A stretch of DNA of 64,000 nucleotides from Pseudomonas sp. Irchel s3f7 (lineage in GTDB: Bacteria; Pseudomonadota; Gammaproteobacteria; Pseudomonadales; Pseudomonadaceae). Within the stretch, counting starts at the first letter, position 1, and each line of letters opens with the position of its first letter. Of the stretch, positions 1 to 8,279 are shown piece after piece. Below the pieces are notes generated by a model. That model was not told the origin of the DNA. It ran no database searches and saw only the letters and a list, made by a program, of their open reading frames with translations. Made by a program: the position numbers and the translations under genes. Location of the stretch: positions 1 to 64,000 of the forward strand of contig NZ_FYDO01000006.1 of assembly GCF_900187615.1 (NCBI RefSeq), written 5' to 3'.

Positions 1-32
1 GAGCCGATGCATTCCTTATCGGCGCATTAGGT

Positions 33-110
33 GAAGGGGTGGGACGATGTCTCCCACGGTCTGTACTGGTCAGAGTCAGAAGCGAGGCTTTAGTCCCACC
101 CACCCCTTCA
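33..110. other. Long inverted repeat, possible structured RNA
   Basis: Two arms, 33-44 and 99-110, can pair perfectly over 12 bp (TGAAGGGGTGGG with CCCACCCCTTCA) and enclose a loop of about 54 nt. A competing local hairpin (GTGGGA/TCCCAC, about 40-58) uses part of the same left arm, and a further 6-bp hairpin (GCCGAT/ATCGGC) lies at 3-24. The arrangement of mutually exclusive stems suggests a structured RNA or regulatory leader, but I recognise no family and no coding region overlaps it. Confidence 0.35.
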
Positions 111-122
111 AGTCTAAACATA

Positions 123-211
123 CAAGCGAGCTTGTTCGCGATGGCTGACTGACATTCAACACATACGTTGAATGAAAGACCGCTTTCGCGAGCAAGCCCG
201 CTCCCACAGGG
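123..211. repeat. REPIN (paired inverted REP elements)
   Basis: Two REP sequences face each other: the left one reads GCGAGCTTGTTCGCGATGG and the right one is its approximate reverse complement ending in GCTCCCACAGG, with about 40 bp between. This is the usual Pseudomonas REPIN layout. It sits just downstream of the BON-domain gene. Confidence 0.85.
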
Positions 212-238
212 TTGTATGTTGAGTCTTCCAGACTTGCC

Positions 239-595
239 TTACTGGGCTTTCAGGCCGTCAGCAGAAACCGCTTGGACGCCTTTGATTTTCTTGGTGATCG
301 CCACGGCGGTGGATTTTTGCGCATCAGTGACCGCAACGGTGGACGACAGGGACACCACGCCTTTGTTGGTTTCAACTTTGATGTCGCTGCCTGGAATGCC
401 TTTTTCGGTCATCAGGTCGGCTTTAACTTTGGTGGTGATCCAGGTATCGGAAGTGTCTTCCTTGATTTCGGTCACTTCACCGGCAGCCAGCACCATTGGC
501 GACTGGGTAGCCTGGGTGGTTTGAGCAAAGGCAGTGTTGGCCAGGGTCAGGGTCAGCGCGGTAGCAGCAGCGGCAGTGATAGCGAACTTCTTCAT
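239..595 (-). CDS. BON-domain periplasmic protein
   Basis: A 118-residue exported protein. Residues 1-25 form a signal peptide (MKKFAITAAAATALTLTL... ending NTAFAQ), and residues ~45-115 form one BON domain (DTWITTKVKADLM ... IKVETNKGVVSLSSTV), the OsmY-type fold thought to bind membranes or phospholipids under stress. A longer reading frame extends 30 codons upstream, but the start at 595 is preceded by CAGGAG at the right distance and begins exactly at the signal peptide. It is monocistronic, with a 398-bp gap on its 5' side and a REPIN on its 3' side. OsmY-like stress function is inference from the domain. Confidence 0.85.
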   Translation of the reverse strand: MKKFAITAAAATALTLTLANTAFAQTTQATQSPMVLAAGEVTEIKEDTSDTWITTKVKADLMTEKGIPGSDIKVETNKGVVSLSSTVAVTDAQKSTAVAITKKIKGVQAVSADGLKAQ

Positions 596-993
596 ACGAG
601 TAACTCCTGTTTTTCGGAAAAGTCTGCCGGGTGTCATGTCAGCAGGGTTACCGGAGATATTGCGAACGGTGTGCCAACTTTCCACATCGATAAAAAATCA
701 TAAAAATCAAATACTTAACAAAACAGGCTTTTTTCAAAATCATGCAAAATGCATGACTCGCTCAAACACTGCATGCAAGTTGCGGCTTTGTGGAAAGTTC
801 CTAAGCTCATGAATTTTTTGAGCTTTTCTTAATAAATGAGATGAGTTCTCGGCAGACAACATAACCTGCGATCACTCGCATTCCTGCAGGCGCGAGCTCG
901 CTCGCGATGGACTCAAGATCGCCGCGTTTAACCCGTTCACGCGTTATCGTTAACGACCACCACAAGCAAGCTCACGCCCACAAAGGAAGTGCA
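596..993. other. Intergenic region with palindrome and degenerate REPIN
   Basis: No gene is seen in these 398 bp between pilA and the BON-domain gene. The half near the BON gene is AT-rich and holds a 17-bp palindrome (TCATGCA-AAA-TGCATGA, 740-756), a plausible operator about 145 bp upstream of that gene's start, and a small hairpin at 803-826. The half near pilA holds a degenerate REPIN (887-981) and must also contain the pilA 3' end, for which I see no classic terminator. Confidence 0.6.
887..981. repeat. Degenerate REPIN
   Basis: The left arm GCGCGAGCTCGCTCGCGATGG and the weaker right arm CAAGCAAGCTCACGCCCA are imperfect REP copies. The spacer contains, at 938-959, a 22-base string that recurs exactly in the REPIN at 49085-49185. 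Confidence 0.6.
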
Positions 994-1416
994 TCAGGTC
1001 GCAGAACCGATGCAACCCTTAGGCACATAATCCTGCGCAACCGTGCTCGCGCATGACCAACCGGTGGTGCCGTCCCGGGTCAGGGTAATGGTTTTGCCCT
1101 GAACCTGGCCGGGTGCGTTCTGCAGCGTGCAAACAATCGAACCGGCACCCGACGCGGCAACACCTGTCACCGTCAGCGCGCAGTTGCTGGTCGAGGTCCC
1201 GCCACCCGGCACCACATTAGCCGTCGCCGGCGTACCGCCCTGATTGATCACATCCTCGAACGGAACCTTCATCGCGGAAATTTCGGCCAGCCCGGCCGTG
1301 ACTTTGGCCCGCGCCTGATACTTGGAATACATCGGCAAAGCAAAGGTCGCCAGGATCCCGATGATCGCCACGACGATCAGCAGCTCGATCAAGGTAAAAC
1401 CTCTTTGGTCGTTCAT
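994..1416 (-). CDS. pilA: Type IV major pilin
   Basis: A 140-residue type IVa prepilin. The six-residue leader MNDQRG is followed by the cleavage/methylation site [17 protein letters not shown], with Phe+1 and Glu+5 intact. The hydrophobic N-terminal helix is followed by a globular domain with four cysteines (near residues 74, 92, 119 and 133), the last pair suited to the C-terminal disulfide loop. PilD, encoded divergently at 2876-3748, would cleave and methylate it. Transcription is probably sigma-54 dependent: a GG-N10-GC element lies at 1463-1479. A GGAG sits just upstream of the ATG. The gene lies where P. aeruginosa has pilA, divergent from pilBCD. Confidence 0.93.
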   Translation of the reverse strand: MNDQRGFTLIELLIVVAIIGILATFALPMYSKYQARAKVTAGLAEISAMKVPFEDVINQGGTPATANVVPGGGTSTSNCALTVTGVAASGAGSIVCTLQNAPGQVQGKTITLTRDGTTGWSCASTVAQDYVPKGCIGSAT

Positions 1417-1462
1417 AGAAAGCTCCGTGCATGAGTCGAAATCTCATGATCTGACGTAACGG

Positions 1463-1479
1463 AGCACAGGTTGTGCCAA
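1463..1479 (-). promoter_or_regulatory. Sigma-54 (RpoN) promoter of pilA
   Basis: Read on the minus strand the sequence is TTGGCAC-AACC-TGTGCT, with the invariant GG (1477-1476) and GC (1465-1464) separated by exactly 10 bp. The predicted transcript start near 1452 gives a leader of about 36 nt. In P. aeruginosa pilA is driven by RpoN with PilR, and pilS/pilR are encoded in this window at 19324-22259. Confidence 0.85.
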
Positions 1480-1656
1480 GCCGCCGGTCCCGTGTTGGCG
1501 AGGAATGCGGCCCGCACAACGCTCTTTCCTACCCCCAGGATCCGCACTATCTGACGCTTTTTGTCACCTGACCGACGTGGGTTGGGCTTCATCGTTTGAC
1601 TAGGCTATAAGTCTCGCGGGGCAGTGTTAAATCAACCGGGTCACCAAGGGCGGAAC

Positions 1657-2874
1657 ATGGCGGTCAAGGCAGCAAAAATCAGTGTGTACGCCTGGGAAGG
1701 TACGGACCGCAAAGGCACGAAAGTCACCGGCGAGCTCAACGGGCAGGCCCCCGCGCTGATCAAGGCGCAATTGCGCAAGCAAGGCATCACCCCGGGCAAG
1801 GTGCGCAAGAAAACGCCGTCGCTTTTCAGCATGGGCAAGCGCATCAACGCCCGGGACATTGCGCTGTTCACCCGGCAAATGGCGACGATGATGAAGGCCG
1901 GCGTGCCGTTGCTGCAGTCGTTCGACATCATCGCTGAAGGCTTCGATAACCCGGCCATGCGCAGCCTCGTGGACGATTTGAAACAAGACGTCGCGGCCGG
2001 AAATAGCTTCGCCGCTGCCCTGCGCAAGAAACCTCAATATTTCGATGATCTGTACTGCAACCTGGTGGACGCCGGTGAGCAGGCCGGCGCCCTGGACACC
2101 CTGCTGGAGCGCGTTGCGACCTACAAGGAAAAAAGCGAGAGCCTCAAGGCCAAGATCAAGAAAGCCATGACCTACCCGCAGGTGGTGGTGTTAGTTGCGG
2201 CCATTGTCACCGGGATTCTCCTGGTCAACGTGGTGCCGCAGTTCGAATCCGTATTCAAGGGCTTTGGCGCTGAACTGCCGGCGTTCACGGTGATGGTCAT
2301 CGGCCTGTCGCAATTCATGCAGGCCTGGTGGTGGGCGGTGCTTGGCGGCTTGCTCAGTGCGGTCTTCGGTGTGCGCCACGCGGTCAAGACGTCCCGGGGC
2401 TTTCGCGAGCGAATGGACGCCTGGCAGCTGAAGCTGCCGCTGGTGGGCACCTTGATGTACAAGTCCGCCGTGGCCCGATTTGCCCGCACGTTGTCGACCA
2501 CCTTCGCCGCTGGCGTGCCGTTGGTGGAGGCCTTGGGGTCCGTGGCCGGCGCGACCGGCAACATCGTGTTCAAGCGTGCCGTGCTGCGCATCAAACAAGA
2601 CATTTCGACCGGCATGCAATTGAATTTCGCCATGCGCACAAGCGGTGTGTTTCCGAGCATGGCGATTCAAATGACCGCCATCGGTGAAGAGTCCGGCGCG
2701 CTGGACGCTATGCTCGACAAGGTCGCCGGGTTCTACGAGGACGAGGTCGACAACATGGTCGATAACCTCACCAGTCTGATGGAGCCATTCATCATGGTGG
2801 TCCTGGGTGTTATCGTCGGCGGACTGGTAGTTGCCATGTACCTGCCCATCTTCCAACTCGGCTCAGCGATCTGA
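1657..2874 (+). CDS. pilC: Type IV pilus inner-membrane platform protein
   Basis: A 405-residue GspF/PilC family protein of the usual length, the inner-membrane platform of the type IV pilus machine. It carries two repeated T2SSF domains (about 65-190 and 270-390) and membrane segments near residues 165-195, 215-240 and 370-400. A GTG-initiated frame starts at 1624, but the ATG at 1657 has AAGGGCGG 7 bp upstream and matches the family N-terminus (MAVKAAKISVYAWEG). The pilD ATG begins two bases after the stop, so the two are co-transcribed. The gene for the extension ATPase PilB, expected just before pilC in P. aeruginosa, is missing here. Confidence 0.93.
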   Translation: MAVKAAKISVYAWEGTDRKGTKVTGELNGQAPALIKAQLRKQGITPGKVRKKTPSLFSMGKRINARDIALFTRQMATMMKAGVPLLQSFDIIAEGFDNPAMRSLVDDLKQDVAAGNSFAAALRKKPQYFDDLYCNLVDAGEQAGALDTLLERVATYKEKSESLKAKIKKAMTYPQVVVLVAAIVTGILLVNVVPQFESVFKGFGAELPAFTVMVIGLSQFMQAWWWAVLGGLLSAVFGVRHAVKTSRGFRERMDAWQLKLPLVGTLMYKSAVARFARTLSTTFAAGVPLVEALGSVAGATGNIVFKRAVLRIKQDISTGMQLNFAMRTSGVFPSMAIQMTAIGEESGALDAMLDKVAGFYEDEVDNMVDNLTSLMEPFIMVVLGVIVGGLVVAMYLPIFQLGSAI

Positions 2875-2875
2875 C

Positions 2876-3748
2876 ATGCCCTTGAACGACATTCTAACGC
2901 TTCACCCGCAGGCCTTCGTCATCGTTGCCGGGCTGATCGGCCTGCTGCTCGGCAGTTTCCTCAATGTGGTGATCTGGCGCCTGCCGAAAATGCTCGAACG
3001 CGACTGGCGCATGCAAGCCCATGACATTCTCGGGCTGGCCGATGAACCATCGCTGCCGACCTACAACCTGATGCTGCCGCATTCTGAATGCCCGCACTGC
3101 GGACACCGGATCCGCGCTTGGGAAAACATTCCGCTGCTCAGTTTTCTGTTTCTGCGGGGACGCTGCTCGGCCTGCTCGGCACCGATCAGCAAACGCTATC
3201 CGCTGACTGAACTGGCCTGCGCCCTGTTATCGGCCTTCATCGCCTGGCATTTCGGGTTCGGATGGGCGGCTTGCATGGTGCTGGTCTTGACCTGGGGCTT
3301 GCTGGCGATGAGCCTGATTGATGCCGAACATCAGATACTGCCGGATGTTCTGGTACTGCCATTGATGTGGCTGGGGCTGATCGTCAACAGCTTTGGCCTG
3401 TTCGTGCCATTGCAAACCGCGCTATGGGGCGCAATCGCTGGCTATACGACGCTGTGGTCGATGTTCTGGCTGTTCAAGCTGATCACCGGCAAGGATGGCA
3501 TGGGTCACGGCGATTTCAAGCTGTTGGCGATGCTGGGGGCCTGGGGAGGCTGGCAGATCCTGCCGATGACCATCCTGTTGTCCTCGCTGGTGGGGGCCAT
3601 TCTGGGGTTGATCAGCCTGCGCCTTCGCAACGAAAAAACCTCGACGCCGATCCCTTTTGGCCCCTATCTGGCAATTGCCGGCTGGATTGCCTTGCTCTGG
3701 GGTGGTCAAATAACCGGCTTCTATTGGCAGTCTGTCGGTTTGAAATGA
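2876..3748 (+). CDS. pilD: Prepilin peptidase / N-methyltransferase
   Basis: A 290-residue inner-membrane aspartic protease (A24 family) that cleaves prepilin leaders and N-methylates the new N-terminus, serving type IV pili and type II secretion. Visible are the N-terminal segment [16 protein letters not shown], the paired zinc-binding CPHC and CSAC motifs (about residues 72-100), and the two catalytic aspartates in [11 protein letters not shown] and [16 protein letters not shown]. Several membrane helices follow. The start at 2876 immediately follows the pilC stop. The 3' end overlaps coaE by 4 bp (ATGA). The substrates PilA, FimU, PilV, PilW, PilE and FimT are all in this window. Confidence 0.94.
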   Translation: MPLNDILTLHPQAFVIVAGLIGLLLGSFLNVVIWRLPKMLERDWRMQAHDILGLADEPSLPTYNLMLPHSECPHCGHRIRAWENIPLLSFLFLRGRCSACSAPISKRYPLTELACALLSAFIAWHFGFGWAACMVLVLTWGLLAMSLIDAEHQILPDVLVLPLMWLGLIVNSFGLFVPLQTALWGAIAGYTTLWSMFWLFKLITGKDGMGHGDFKLLAMLGAWGGWQILPMTILLSSLVGAILGLISLRLRNEKTSTPIPFGPYLAIAGWIALLWGGQITGFYWQSVGLK

Positions 3749-4368
3749 ATACCCCTGTGGAAAAACCCTGGATTCTCGGTCTGACCGGCGGCATCGGCAG
3801 CGGCAAAAGCGCGGCCGCCCAACACTTCATCGACTTGGGCGTGCACGTGGTCGACGCCGATCATGCTGCCCGCTGGGTGGTGGAGCCGGGGCGTCCGGCA
3901 CTGGTGCAAATTGCCGAACACTTTGGCCCCGGCGTGCTGCAAGCCGATGGGCAACTGGACCGCGCCGCACTGCGCAAGCTGATCTTTGAAGTGCCGGATG
4001 AACGCCTTTGGCTGGAAGCCTTGCTGCATCCGCTGATCGGCGAGGAGATTGCTCACCACCTGGCGCAGGCAAAATCACCGTATGCGATCCTGGTTTCGCC
4101 ACTGCTGATCGAGTCCGGACAGTACGCCATGACGCAGCGAGTGCTGGTCATCGATGCTCCCGAACAGCTCCAGATCGAACGCACCCGTCAGCGTGACCAG
4201 ACCAGTGAACAGCAAGTCCAGGCGATCCTCAAGGTGCAGTCCAGCCGTCAGGATCGCGTGAGCCATGCCGACGACGTCGTGGTCAATGACCGTGACCTCG
4301 CCTGGCTGCACAGCGAGGTCGAACGCCTGCATCACTTTTATCTTACTTTGCGTGGAGGCCAGTCATGA
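3745..4368 (+). CDS. coaE: Dephospho-CoA kinase
   Basis: A 207-residue P-loop kinase that catalyses the last step of coenzyme A synthesis, ATP-dependent phosphorylation of dephospho-CoA. The Walker A motif [11 protein letters not shown] lies at residues ~10-20, followed by the family DAD segment ([13 protein letters not shown]). The start overlaps the pilD stop (ATGA) and the stop overlaps the yacG start in the same way. The pilCD-coaE-yacG run is therefore a tight, translationally coupled operon of the type conserved in gammaproteobacteria. A much longer frame reaching back into pilD is an artefact of the open frame. Confidence 0.94.
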   Translation: MNTPVEKPWILGLTGGIGSGKSAAAQHFIDLGVHVVDADHAARWVVEPGRPALVQIAEHFGPGVLQADGQLDRAALRKLIFEVPDERLWLEALLHPLIGEEIAHHLAQAKSPYAILVSPLLIESGQYAMTQRVLVIDAPEQLQIERTRQRDQTSEQQVQAILKVQSSRQDRVSHADDVVVNDRDLAWLHSEVERLHHFYLTLRGGQS

Positions 4369-4565
4369 GCCAACCAACAACCGTCGAATGCCCGACCTGC
4401 GGCGCCCCTGTGGAATGGACTGCCGAAAGCAAATTCCGGCCCTTCTGCTCCGACCGTTGCAAACTGATCGACCTGGGCGCCTGGGCGTCGGAAGAACACA
4501 AAATCCCGGTGGCACCCGATGCCGAGGACGAAATGTTCAGCGGTGATTTCGACCCGCGTCACTGA
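4365..4565 (+). CDS. yacG: DNA gyrase inhibitor / zinc-binding protein YacG
   Basis: A 66-residue protein with a single zinc finger CPTC-x15-CSDRC followed by KLIDLGAW, the YacG signature. The family binds GyrB and inhibits gyrase. The acidic C-terminus ([11 protein letters not shown]) is typical. It is the last gene of the pilC-pilD-coaE-yacG operon, starting inside the coaE stop. It converges with the CbiM-like gene, leaving only 35 bp between the stops. Confidence 0.93.
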   Translation: MSQPTTVECPTCGAPVEWTAESKFRPFCSDRCKLIDLGAWASEEHKIPVAPDAEDEMFSGDFDPRH

Positions 4566-4600
4566 TCCATCGAGTGGGCGATCCCAGGCCTTGATGTCGA

Positions 4601-5290
4601 TCAGGGCTTGGGATCGTCGTCGTTCCACGGCGCCGAGAGGTAGCGTGTGCGGTTGAACGTTTCAAGCCACTCAGGGCAAAACACCACCAGCGCACTGACG
4701 ATCATGCCGTTGATAAACGCTTCGGGAAAAATGATCAGCCACAGGTAACCGACAAAATCTTCCAGCCAGTACGGCATGGCAAAACGCTCGTCGAACCACA
4801 GCAGCCAAAGCGCCAGCAGCAGGCACAGCAACGCCGATAGCGCGGCGGCAAAGAAACCGGAAACGAAGATATACACAAAGGGATTTCGCGGCTGTGCCCG
4901 CTCCACCAGGATCGCGCAACACTCGGTGACCAGCACCGGCAACGCAATCAGCAGCGCGCCATTGACCCCGACGGCCGCCAGGTCCTGACGCCCGAGCAGC
5001 ACCAGCCCCATTTGTGCAACCAACCCGCCGACCAGCGCCAAGGGCCAGTCCAGCAGTAGCGTCACCGCTGTCATGCCGATGAAGTGGTAAGACACGCCGG
5101 TATCGAAGTCGCGCCGCACCAGCCACAACAGAAACAGCGCGAACACCGTTCCAAACAGCAGATGCTGACGCCGGCTGTCGGTGAACAATTCAACCCACGG
5201 TGCGCGACAGATCGCCCAGATCAACACCGGCACATAGATCAGCCAGCCGACCGCAAGGGTCTGCGATGACAGCAACTCTGCACCGATCAT
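4601..5290 (-). CDS. CbiM-like energy-coupling factor permease
   Basis: A 229-residue integral membrane protein with about six hydrophobic segments, resembling the Pseudomonas proteins annotated as energy-coupling factor transporter permease (CbiM family). Conserved-looking pieces are YHFIGMTAVTLLLDWPLALVGG and FPEAFINGMIVSALVVF. No ATPase or T-component gene lies beside it, so whether it moves cobalt/nickel or works at all as an ECF unit cannot be told. The start at 5290 is chosen because AGGAGG lies upstream; a frame 10 codons longer lacks such a site. Confidence 0.6.
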   Translation of the reverse strand: MIGAELLSSQTLAVGWLIYVPVLIWAICRAPWVELFTDSRRQHLLFGTVFALFLLWLVRRDFDTGVSYHFIGMTAVTLLLDWPLALVGGLVAQMGLVLLGRQDLAAVGVNGALLIALPVLVTECCAILVERAQPRNPFVYIFVSGFFAAALSALLCLLLALWLLWFDERFAMPYWLEDFVGYLWLIIFPEAFINGMIVSALVVFCPEWLETFNRTRYLSAPWNDDDPKP

Positions 5291-5518
5291 GGCTATGCGC
5301 GCCTCCTGAGCGAAAAACAACAGACCCTCAGTCTACACCGCCCCTCGCCTGCCCTTCGACTTCAAGCCCAGTGCGCGGATCGTTCATCGGGATCCATAAG
5401 CCTCCTTCGAACGGTGATTGTTACGTTTCATGTAAGGCTGCATCCGCCGTTCGCCCCTTTATCCGTGGGTGGCAAAGACTAAAATTCAAACATCGAAACC
5501 GACACGGAGCACGCCAAC

Positions 5519-5761
5519 ATGAAAACGTTGATCAGCCTGTTGCTGACAGTCATCGCCACCTCGGCCATGGCCGCCGACAACGCCCCTCTCGCGGGCCAGT
5601 ACAACCCCGCGCAGCCACTGGACATCGCCAAGGTGGTTTCGGTGTCGGACACCGCAACCGCGTGCGGGGTTGTACCGGCGACCATGGAGTACGTCGATCA
5701 TCAGGGCCAGACCCACCGCGTGACCTACAACGTCATCGGTGATTGCACCAGCAGCCTGTGA
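5519..5761 (+). CDS. DUF2790 small exported protein
   Basis: An 80-residue protein with a signal peptide (MKTLISLLLTVIATSAMAA) and a short mature domain containing VVSVSDTATACGVVPATMEYVDHQG and a terminal GDCTSSL. The two cysteines probably form a disulfide. This matches the DUF2790 family, which is common as multiple paralogues in Pseudomonas and has no firmly known function. CGGAG precedes the ATG. It converges with the porin gene, with 8 bp between the stops. Confidence 0.8.
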   Translation: MKTLISLLLTVIATSAMAADNAPLAGQYNPAQPLDIAKVVSVSDTATACGVVPATMEYVDHQGQTHRVTYNVIGDCTSSL

Positions 5762-5769
5762 TCAATGGC

Positions 5770-7038
5770 TCACAGCAAGGTCCACGTATAGCTGAGGATC
5801 AAGCGGTTCTCGTCGATATCACTGCGGTAGTTTGAGCGCGCCATCGCGTTGCGCACACGGATGCCAAGGCCTTTGAGGCTGCCGCTCTGCAACACATAGC
5901 CGACGTCCAGGTCACGCTCGCGATCCTTGCCTTCAAACCCCTTGCCAGTATCGACATTGTTGCCGCTGATGTAGCGCACTGTGCTGGTCAGCCCCGGTAC
6001 GCCGAGCGCCGCGAAGTCGTAGTCGTAGCGCGCTTGCCAGGAGCGCTCATCGGTATAGGCGAACTCGTACGTCGGCACTTCATTGCCCAGCGGCGAGATG
6101 TTGGCGAATACCCGTGGAAACGCGCTGTCACCGAACATGCCCTGATAGCCGACGTAAAGCGTGTGGCCGCCACGCTTGGCCGACAGCAACGAGAAGAACG
6201 CCTGGTTGTCGATGTTGCCCAGCAGTTTTTTGCCGTCCTCTCGCGAGTCGTAGTAACCGAGGTTGGCGCCGAAGACCCAGTCGCCCACCGGCTCACTGTG
6301 CTTTAAACCGAGAAAACGCTGGTTGTAGATATCTTCCAATTGCCCGTACCAGGCGCTGACCGTGCTGCGTTTGTCGTTGAACGCATAATCAGCGCCGGCA
6401 AAATTGAAACCGTCACTGCTGACCTGACGCTGCGGCACATGACCCAGCATCGCTTGCATCTTTTCGTCGCCCGCCTCGTTGCGCAGGCTGGTTGAACTCA
6501 AATGACCACCTTGCAGCGTCAGGCCATTGATCTCGTTGGAGGTGATGCTTGCGCCCTGATAACTCGGTGGCAGCAGGCGAATATCGCTGAATGCCAACAC
6601 CGGCAGATTGGGTTGCAGCTCACCGACTTTCAGCTCGGTTTTGGAGTAGCGCATCTTCAACGCGCCTTCCAGACGGCTGTAGTTGTCCGCCGCCCGGCCG
6701 TCGTCCTGCACCGGCAGCAAACCGGTATTGACCCGGTCCGGGCTGCTATCGAGCTTGAGGCCGAGCAGGCCGATGACGTCCACACCCAACCCGACGGCGC
6801 CCTGCGTGTACCCGGACTTCACGTTGAGAATGAAGCCTTGCGCCCACTCTTCTGCCTTCGATTGCTGGTTAGCGCCGACGATGTCGGAGTAGTCGCGACT
6901 GAAGTAATAATTGCGTGCCTGCAACGTCGCCGTGGTGTCTTCGATAAAGCCTTTTTCGGCCGCCATCGTGCCGGTGGAGAAACTCGAGACGACAGCCAGG
7001 GACAACGCTGAACCGGTTGTTGGGAGAATCTGTTTCAT
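5770..7038 (-). CDS. OprD-family outer-membrane porin (BenF-like)
   Basis: A 422-residue porin with a signal peptide ending near GTMAAEKG and OprD features: an early [21 protein letters not shown] segment, [21 protein letters not shown] and a C-terminal [14 protein letters not shown] strand ending in an aromatic/hydrophobic pattern. It is the last gene of an operon with a BenE transporter and an aromatic-acid MFS transporter, so the likely job is outer-membrane uptake of benzoate or a related aromatic acid, as for BenF. The substrate is inferred from context only. Confidence 0.88.
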   Translation of the reverse strand: MKQILPTTGSALSLAVVSSFSTGTMAAEKGFIEDTTATLQARNYYFSRDYSDIVGANQQSKAEEWAQGFILNVKSGYTQGAVGLGVDVIGLLGLKLDSSPDRVNTGLLPVQDDGRAADNYSRLEGALKMRYSKTELKVGELQPNLPVLAFSDIRLLPPSYQGASITSNEINGLTLQGGHLSSTSLRNEAGDEKMQAMLGHVPQRQVSSDGFNFAGADYAFNDKRSTVSAWYGQLEDIYNQRFLGLKHSEPVGDWVFGANLGYYDSREDGKKLLGNIDNQAFFSLLSAKRGGHTLYVGYQGMFGDSAFPRVFANISPLGNEVPTYEFAYTDERSWQARYDYDFAALGVPGLTSTVRYISGNNVDTGKGFEGKDRERDLDVGYVLQSGSLKGLGIRVRNAMARSNYRSDIDENRLILSYTWTLL

Positions 7039-7054
7039 CGTTTTTCTCTTGTTG

Positions 7055-8275
7055 TTATTTTTCGACTGGTTGAAGGACTTCAGGTGCAGTGGATTTACGA
7101 GGGAGGACGGGACGACGGGCGCTCAAAAGCACATGGGTGACCATGCCGAAAATCAGCCCCCAGAATGCCGCAGACAAACCGAACAACGACATGCCCGACG
7201 CCGTGACCAGAAAGGTCACCAGCGCGGCTTCGCGATCGCTCGGCACCGCCATCGCGCCCGTCAACGCGCCAGCAATGGCGGCAAACAAGGCCAGCCCGGC
7301 CAGTGCCGCGATCAGCTCTTTGGGGAACGCTGAAAACAGCGAGACCAATGTGGCGCCGAAGATCCCCAGCAGCAGGTAACACAGCCCGCCGACGACCCCG
7401 GCCACGTAGCGTTTACGAGGATCTTCGTGGGCTTCGCGACCGGTGCAGATCGCCGCAGTGATCGCCGCCAGATTCAGTCCATGGCAACCAAACGGTGCCA
7501 ACAGTGCCGTGCCCAGCGCGCTGCTGGCGATGATCGGGCTCGCCGGCGTTGGGTATCCGCTGGCACGCAGCACCGCCATACCGGGCACGAACTGACCGGT
7601 CAGCGCCACCATCACCAACGGCAAGGCGATGTTCAGGATCGCGCCCAGGCTGAACGCCGGCGTGATCCACACCGGTGTGGCCAGGCCGATCACCAGCGCC
7701 TCACGATGCAAATCACCGGAGATCGCGGCAATCGAGCACCCCACCAACAACACCATCATCACCGCATAACGCGGCATCACACGCTTGCAGATCAGGTACG
7801 TGGCAAACATCGCCAGGACCAGCATCGGCTTGTGCTGCATCGACACGAACAACCCGGTGCCGAAACTGAACAGGATCCCCGCCAGCATCGCCGCGGCGAT
7901 GGCGGAGGGCAGCTTGCTGATGATCCGGTCGAAAGCGCCCGAGATGCCCACCACGAAAATGATCAGGCTGCTGACCAGATAAGCCCCCACCGCTTCTGCC
8001 ATGGAGATGTCCGGCAATAGCGTCACCAACAACGCCGAGCCCGGCGCCGACCAGGCGATGATCACCGGAACGCGGTAGCGCAGGCTCAAACCGATACCGA
8101 GCACAGCGCTGCCAATGGAGATCGCCCAGATCCAGGACGACAACACTTCTCGCGAAAGATGTGCCGCTTCTGCCGCCTGAAAGATGATCACCAACGGACC
8201 GGCATAGGAAATCACCGTGGCAATGAATCCAGCCACGGCGGCTGACAACGAGAAGTCCTGGAAAAACGCTTTCAT
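7055..8275 (-). CDS. benE: Benzoate/H+ symporter family transporter BenE
   Basis: A 406-residue inner-membrane protein of the BenE family, with the N-terminal [32 protein letters not shown] segment and about 12 hydrophobic helices. It probably imports benzoate or a similar aromatic acid. A GTG at 8287 would add four residues and overlap the MFS gene stop; the ATG at 8275 leaves a 4-bp gap. Neither has a strong ribosome site, which suggests translational coupling to the upstream gene. The porin follows 16 bp downstream. Confidence 0.88.
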   Translation of the reverse strand: MKAFFQDFSLSAAVAGFIATVISYAGPLVIIFQAAEAAHLSREVLSSWIWAISIGSAVLGIGLSLRYRVPVIIAWSAPGSALLVTLLPDISMAEAVGAYLVSSLIIFVVGISGAFDRIISKLPSAIAAAMLAGILFSFGTGLFVSMQHKPMLVLAMFATYLICKRVMPRYAVMMVLLVGCSIAAISGDLHREALVIGLATPVWITPAFSLGAILNIALPLVMVALTGQFVPGMAVLRASGYPTPASPIIASSALGTALLAPFGCHGLNLAAITAAICTGREAHEDPRKRYVAGVVGGLCYLLLGIFGATLVSLFSAFPKELIAALAGLALFAAIAGALTGAMAVPSDREAALVTFLVTASGMSLFGLSAAFWGLIFGMVTHVLLSARRPVLPRKSTAPEVLQPVEK

Positions 8276-8279
8276 GATT

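Noticed and set aside
1..120. Left-edge structure as a tRNA, 5S rRNA or tmRNA
   Set aside because: No CCA end, T-loop TTCGA or rRNA core sequences are present, so it is kept only as an unassigned inverted repeat.
5200..5742. A 180-codon plus-strand frame covering the DUF2790 gene in another frame
   Set aside because: The DUF2790 frame has signal peptide, ribosome site and family match; the longer frame has none.
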